DNA from: Quillaja saponaria
Taxonomy: Eukaryota; Streptophyta; Magnoliopsida; Fabales; Quillajaceae
Reading direction: 5' to 3'
DNA: 64,000 nucleotides
NCBI GenBank assembly: GCA_029379385.1
Contig: CM055605.1
Coordinates: forward strand, 9,335,001 to 9,399,000
Shown here piece after piece: positions 61,301 to 64,000 of this stretch (positions are counted from its first letter, which is position 1; each line of letters opens with the position of its first letter). The translations under genes and the position numbers were made by a program. A model generated the notes under the pieces. The model saw only the letters and a program-made list of their open reading frames with translations. It was not told the origin of the DNA and made no database searches.

Positions 61301-63282
61301 CAAAGGGTGTGGCCTTCATCTAACATGACCCTAAGCCAATGCACTTGCATCAGAACACTTTTCTTATGTGGGCTCCATTCTGCACTTAGACGACTAAATG
61401 TAGTGATGACTACATCATAATCCCAAGCCAGGCAATGTGCAGAAGGCTTTCTGTAATCAGTCCAGACATAAACCCGCAACTGACCAGCTCTGACATGCTT
61501 TTCTATTTGTGTTTTCCAATGATCCACTAAATTTGATGGAACAACGATTAGGGTTGCTTTTGACAAGTAACGCCTAACAGAATTCAATGGTTCACGAAGA
61601 GCTATTCTGAGAGCAGCCACATCAAAAGCCAAACTACAGAGATTTCGTGGATAATACCACCTGCATACACCTTTCTCTACTCTCTTTATTAGGCCAAATG
61701 CTTGAAATATTTTATGGAATGCATGAATATGCACATCAGATTCCATGCAAGTGCTTAAGAAAGGACTTCGTAAACCAATTGTTTCCATATCGGCAAGTTT
61801 TTGCGTAGAAATTGTAGCCAACCAAGTCAGAGCTTTTTTCGTTTTATAATTTATCAATGCATAGTGCTCCTTAAGCACACTGATAAAAAATAATTTATTT
61901 TTTTCCTCGCCACCAGAAGTTTCTTTGGAGTGAAATCCTGGTAAATACGTTATTGGCGAACAATGGTGCCAAGATTCTTCTGCAACACTACAACTCTGAT
62001 ACAGAGGGTCAGTGTTCATACTACAAAACCATGCTGCACTAGCATTAGCTATACTTGTTTCTGCAAGCTTTCTCCATTTGTGACAAGCATCGCACTGCAC
62101 CCAGGTATCGTTATACTCAAAACGCTCAGCAGTAGTCTTCCCAGACCTCTTGCAACTCTTTCCATGTTCATAAGATATATCAATTGGGTTCTTTGAAAAG
62201 ACATGCAACGGGACATCTGAAGCACATTTTCTTTTAATGGAGTTTCCAACCACCTCCCCTTCCTTGGCTTCCCCTTCAGAAGTGAAAGAAAGACTCTTGA
62301 TGCAACTCAAGGTCCTCGTACACCGAATGGCATGCTTAGATGGCTCAGAGCTTTCAGCTACAGGTGATTTGTTTCCTTTACCAGAACATGAATCATTAAG
62401 CGTTGTGATTTGCTCATCAAATAACAACAATCTGGATCTTTTAGATGAGTAGTTATAGTACTCGATGTTTCTGCCAGCATCCTGGCTTACATCCATCTTC
62501 CCTGACATATTAGTACTACTACTGGCATTATTAGTATTTAGCTCATAATAGCCACATCTCTGATCACCATTGTGTTGACACCAGATTACATGTGCCCCAT
62601 CTGGTGGACATGTTAATGTACCTTGAGTCTTCAATACAAGAGAAAGGGCAGTAACAGTCTTACCCAAACCAGGTTCATCACAAAACATTCCTCCACAAAA
62701 ATCTTTGATTGTGGGAGCTGCTCCAGTGGCTATTTCACCAGAAACATTATTTACATAGAAACTAAAGCCATCTTCTGTAGAGAGAGCAGCATATAAAGGA
62801 TGTGGTAAGACTTCAGCAGTTCGCTCACGATGCAACATCCACTCGACAGCTGCCAGCTGATGAGGAAACAGTTTGAGTTTCAGACAAGGCATAATCGAAA
62901 CAGCCAAGGATCTTAGATGACGACAAGTCGCAGCAACTCTAACAAGGTCCTTTGGGCCAAAGGTAGCAAGAATATTGATCAGAATATCATCAGACATCTC
63001 CCATATGCCGCATTTACAAGAACCGTCCATGGGTTCTATTCTTGAACTATTACACTTTTCTTGTTTTCCAACACCAGGTAAGCTCTTAAAAATTTCATGA
63101 AGTTCAAAGAACCTTTTCTTTGAAGGATCACTGACATTGGCATGGAGCTTGCACCCAAGAACATGACAAGCAGAAAGGTTCCAAATGCTCTTTTTGGCTC
63201 CAAAAGTATTTTCACAATAGACTGCACTAGAAAGCATAGAACTTCTCTTCGACCAGTCACAGCTGCAGTGAACAACATTGAA
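58388..63282 (-). CDS. F-box / CW / RING / SNF2 helicase protein (At3g54460-like), 5' partial
   Basis: Nuclear SNF2-family ATPase of the Rad5/16-like group with an F-box, homologous to Arabidopsis At3g54460. Such proteins are thought to combine DNA translocation with ubiquitin-ligase parts. Exons (minus): 63282-60671, 60585-60372, 60287-60005, 59923-59864, 59769-59638, 58821-58707, 58525-58388. Numbered from Met at 63237: F-box about 80-115; 'LFPHQLAAVEWML' 123-135; Walker A 'DEPGLGKT' 186-193; CW zinc finger about 376-424 ('WVQCDACHKWRKL'); DEGH 639-642; 'TGTPTPN' 669. Then a RING-like finger spans exons 1-2, followed by helicase C motifs 'KVLIFSQFLEHIHVIEQQ', 'MDGSAALGLDLSFVTHVFLM' and 'QVISRAHRMGATRP'. 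The visible first exon opens 'FNVVHCSCDWSKRSS' after an acceptor, so N-terminal exons lie upstream, possibly outside the window. Single extra bases near 60150 and 59643 break the frame. Intron 2 has a GC donor. Confidence 0.9.
58971..59237. repeat. Tandem duplication, 135-base period, in helicase intron
   Basis: 58971-59105 and 59106-59237 share 'ctttccaaggaaaaa', 'tgatctcaatgatca' and 'aaaactttcactagttatct' with few differences. They lie in the intron 58822-59637, directly next to the LINE tail. Confidence 0.85.
59257..59535 (+). mobile_element. RTE-like LINE 3' end, antisense in helicase intron
   Basis: The plus strand reads 'MRENCLRWFGHIQRRPMDAV', a typical C-terminal segment of plant RTE-type LINE polyproteins. 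About 130 bases later it reads 'DRCEWKKMIHIADPN', a stop and 'FGI'. It is the longest of the related tails in this window. It is 5'-truncated, with minor frame damage, and antisense to the host gene. Confidence 0.7.
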
Positions 63283-64000
63283 CTGTGTCAGAGAAGCAGG
63301 TAAGCTATTCTTTATTCAAATGTAGCAGGAAAAATGGGCAGCTAGTCAGCACAGCTCCATCTACCATTATTTATTTTCCTTATGAATCTATCTAGAACTA
63401 ATAAGGACAAGATTATCACAATGCTGTTGGAAGTTGTTTAAGTTCAATTGTGTGATTCAAGTGCCAAAATTCCATTGGTTCAAATATTTATTTGCACAGA
63501 CCAGTTAATGAAAGAAGACTTTATGCAGAATAAAGGGTGATTGGCTGATAAGCATACAAGTCATCATACTAAGAAGAGTGTTTCTAAGTCAGCCGTATAA
63601 ATAACATCAAAATGCATTCCTGATGGCATGTCAAAGAAGTCTGGAAACGTACATGTCAAAGAAGTCTGTCAAAAAGGAGTCCAAATGTACATGTAATGTA
63701 GTGAACCCATAAAGTAATGTAGAAGCTTGAAAAATGACTCATATTTTTCCTCATTGATAACTCCTAAATACTTACTACAAACAAGTTTGAAAAGACCCTG
63801 CTAGTTTTTATTCATACTAATGCAAACTTACCTTCACGTCACTGACAAGGAGACACTTCTTGGACTTGCACAACCATTATGTTTTTCCTTTTTTTTTTCT
63901 TTTTTTCTTTCAGCCATGACCTCGTGGGATTAACCCTACATGAACTATCAAATTAAGCAGCTTGACTGTTGAAGATTTAGAGGTAGAAATAAAACACAAT
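63283..64000. other. Probable first intron / upstream part of helicase gene
   Basis: No conserved N-terminal sequence of the family could be recognised here. A GT donor on the minus strand near 63830 ('GACGTGAAG|GTAAGT') could end an upstream exon, but the sequence before it does not match the family. The region is therefore left as intron or 5' flank. Confidence 0.4.

Noticed and set aside
1..64000. CRISPR arrays, rRNA genes, bacterial operons
   Set aside because: No regularly spaced identical repeats, no rRNA-like blocks and no ribosome-binding-site-led gene strings; the window is plant nuclear DNA.

Overview
This 64-kb window is plant nuclear DNA. The genes have many short exons in long AT-rich introns. 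They include a MAP3K-epsilon kinase, a BTF3/NAC-beta subunit, an F-box/SNF2 helicase of the Arabidopsis At3g54460 type and RPP13-like CC-NB-LRR (CNL) resistance genes. Plant retro- and DNA-transposon remnants lie between and inside them. A eudicot is the best reading; I cannot name the species from sequence alone.

Layout. (1) 1-19.3 kb, minus strand: a tandemly repeated CNL cluster. Copy 3 (15559-19217) covers a full-length CNL broken by several frameshifts and a stop. Copies 1 (about 2.9-3.8 kb) and 2 (about 8.2-9.7 kb) keep only decayed leucine-rich-repeat (LRR) ends. A shared non-coding block lies 3' of the copies, so the duplicated unit is larger than the gene. An 85-codon ORF with its own TATA box (10094-10351, minus) lies just upstream of copy 2. 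(2) 20.1-23.3 kb, plus: a complete BTF3/NAC-beta gene with site II motifs, a telo-box and a TATA box. (3) 23.4-28.9 kb: intergenic DNA with an Ac-like hAT element (24172-25987) and a Pack-MULE-like element (27033-28156) carrying a DUF538 gene fragment. (4) 28.99-53.54 kb, plus: a complete 24-exon MAP3K-epsilon gene. Its introns hold a LINE, an LTR remnant, a hAT element and a miniature LTR retrotransposon. (5) 53.5-58.3 kb: nested transposons, including a MULE with a 9-bp target duplication. (6) 58.39-63.28 kb, minus: F-box/CW/RING/SNF2 helicase gene, whose 5' exon(s) are not visible.

How the parts relate. BTF3 (nascent-chain chaperone) and MAP3K-epsilon (signalling kinase) are separate housekeeping genes on the same strand. 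MAP3K-epsilon converges on the helicase gene across a transposon-filled gap. The CNL block looks like a degenerating local resistance cluster. The MAP3K gene and the helicase gene each carry single-base insertions that break otherwise perfect reading frames. Assembly indels must therefore be considered before any of these genes, or the homopolymer frameshifts in the CNL, are called dead.

The most notable items are the Pack-MULE with its DUF538 fragment, the 7-bp tandem duplication at the CNL MHD motif, the short LTR element with perfect termini and target duplication, the frameshift at the MAP3K VAIK lysine, two GC-AG introns, and an RTE-like LINE tail recurring in introns of three genes.
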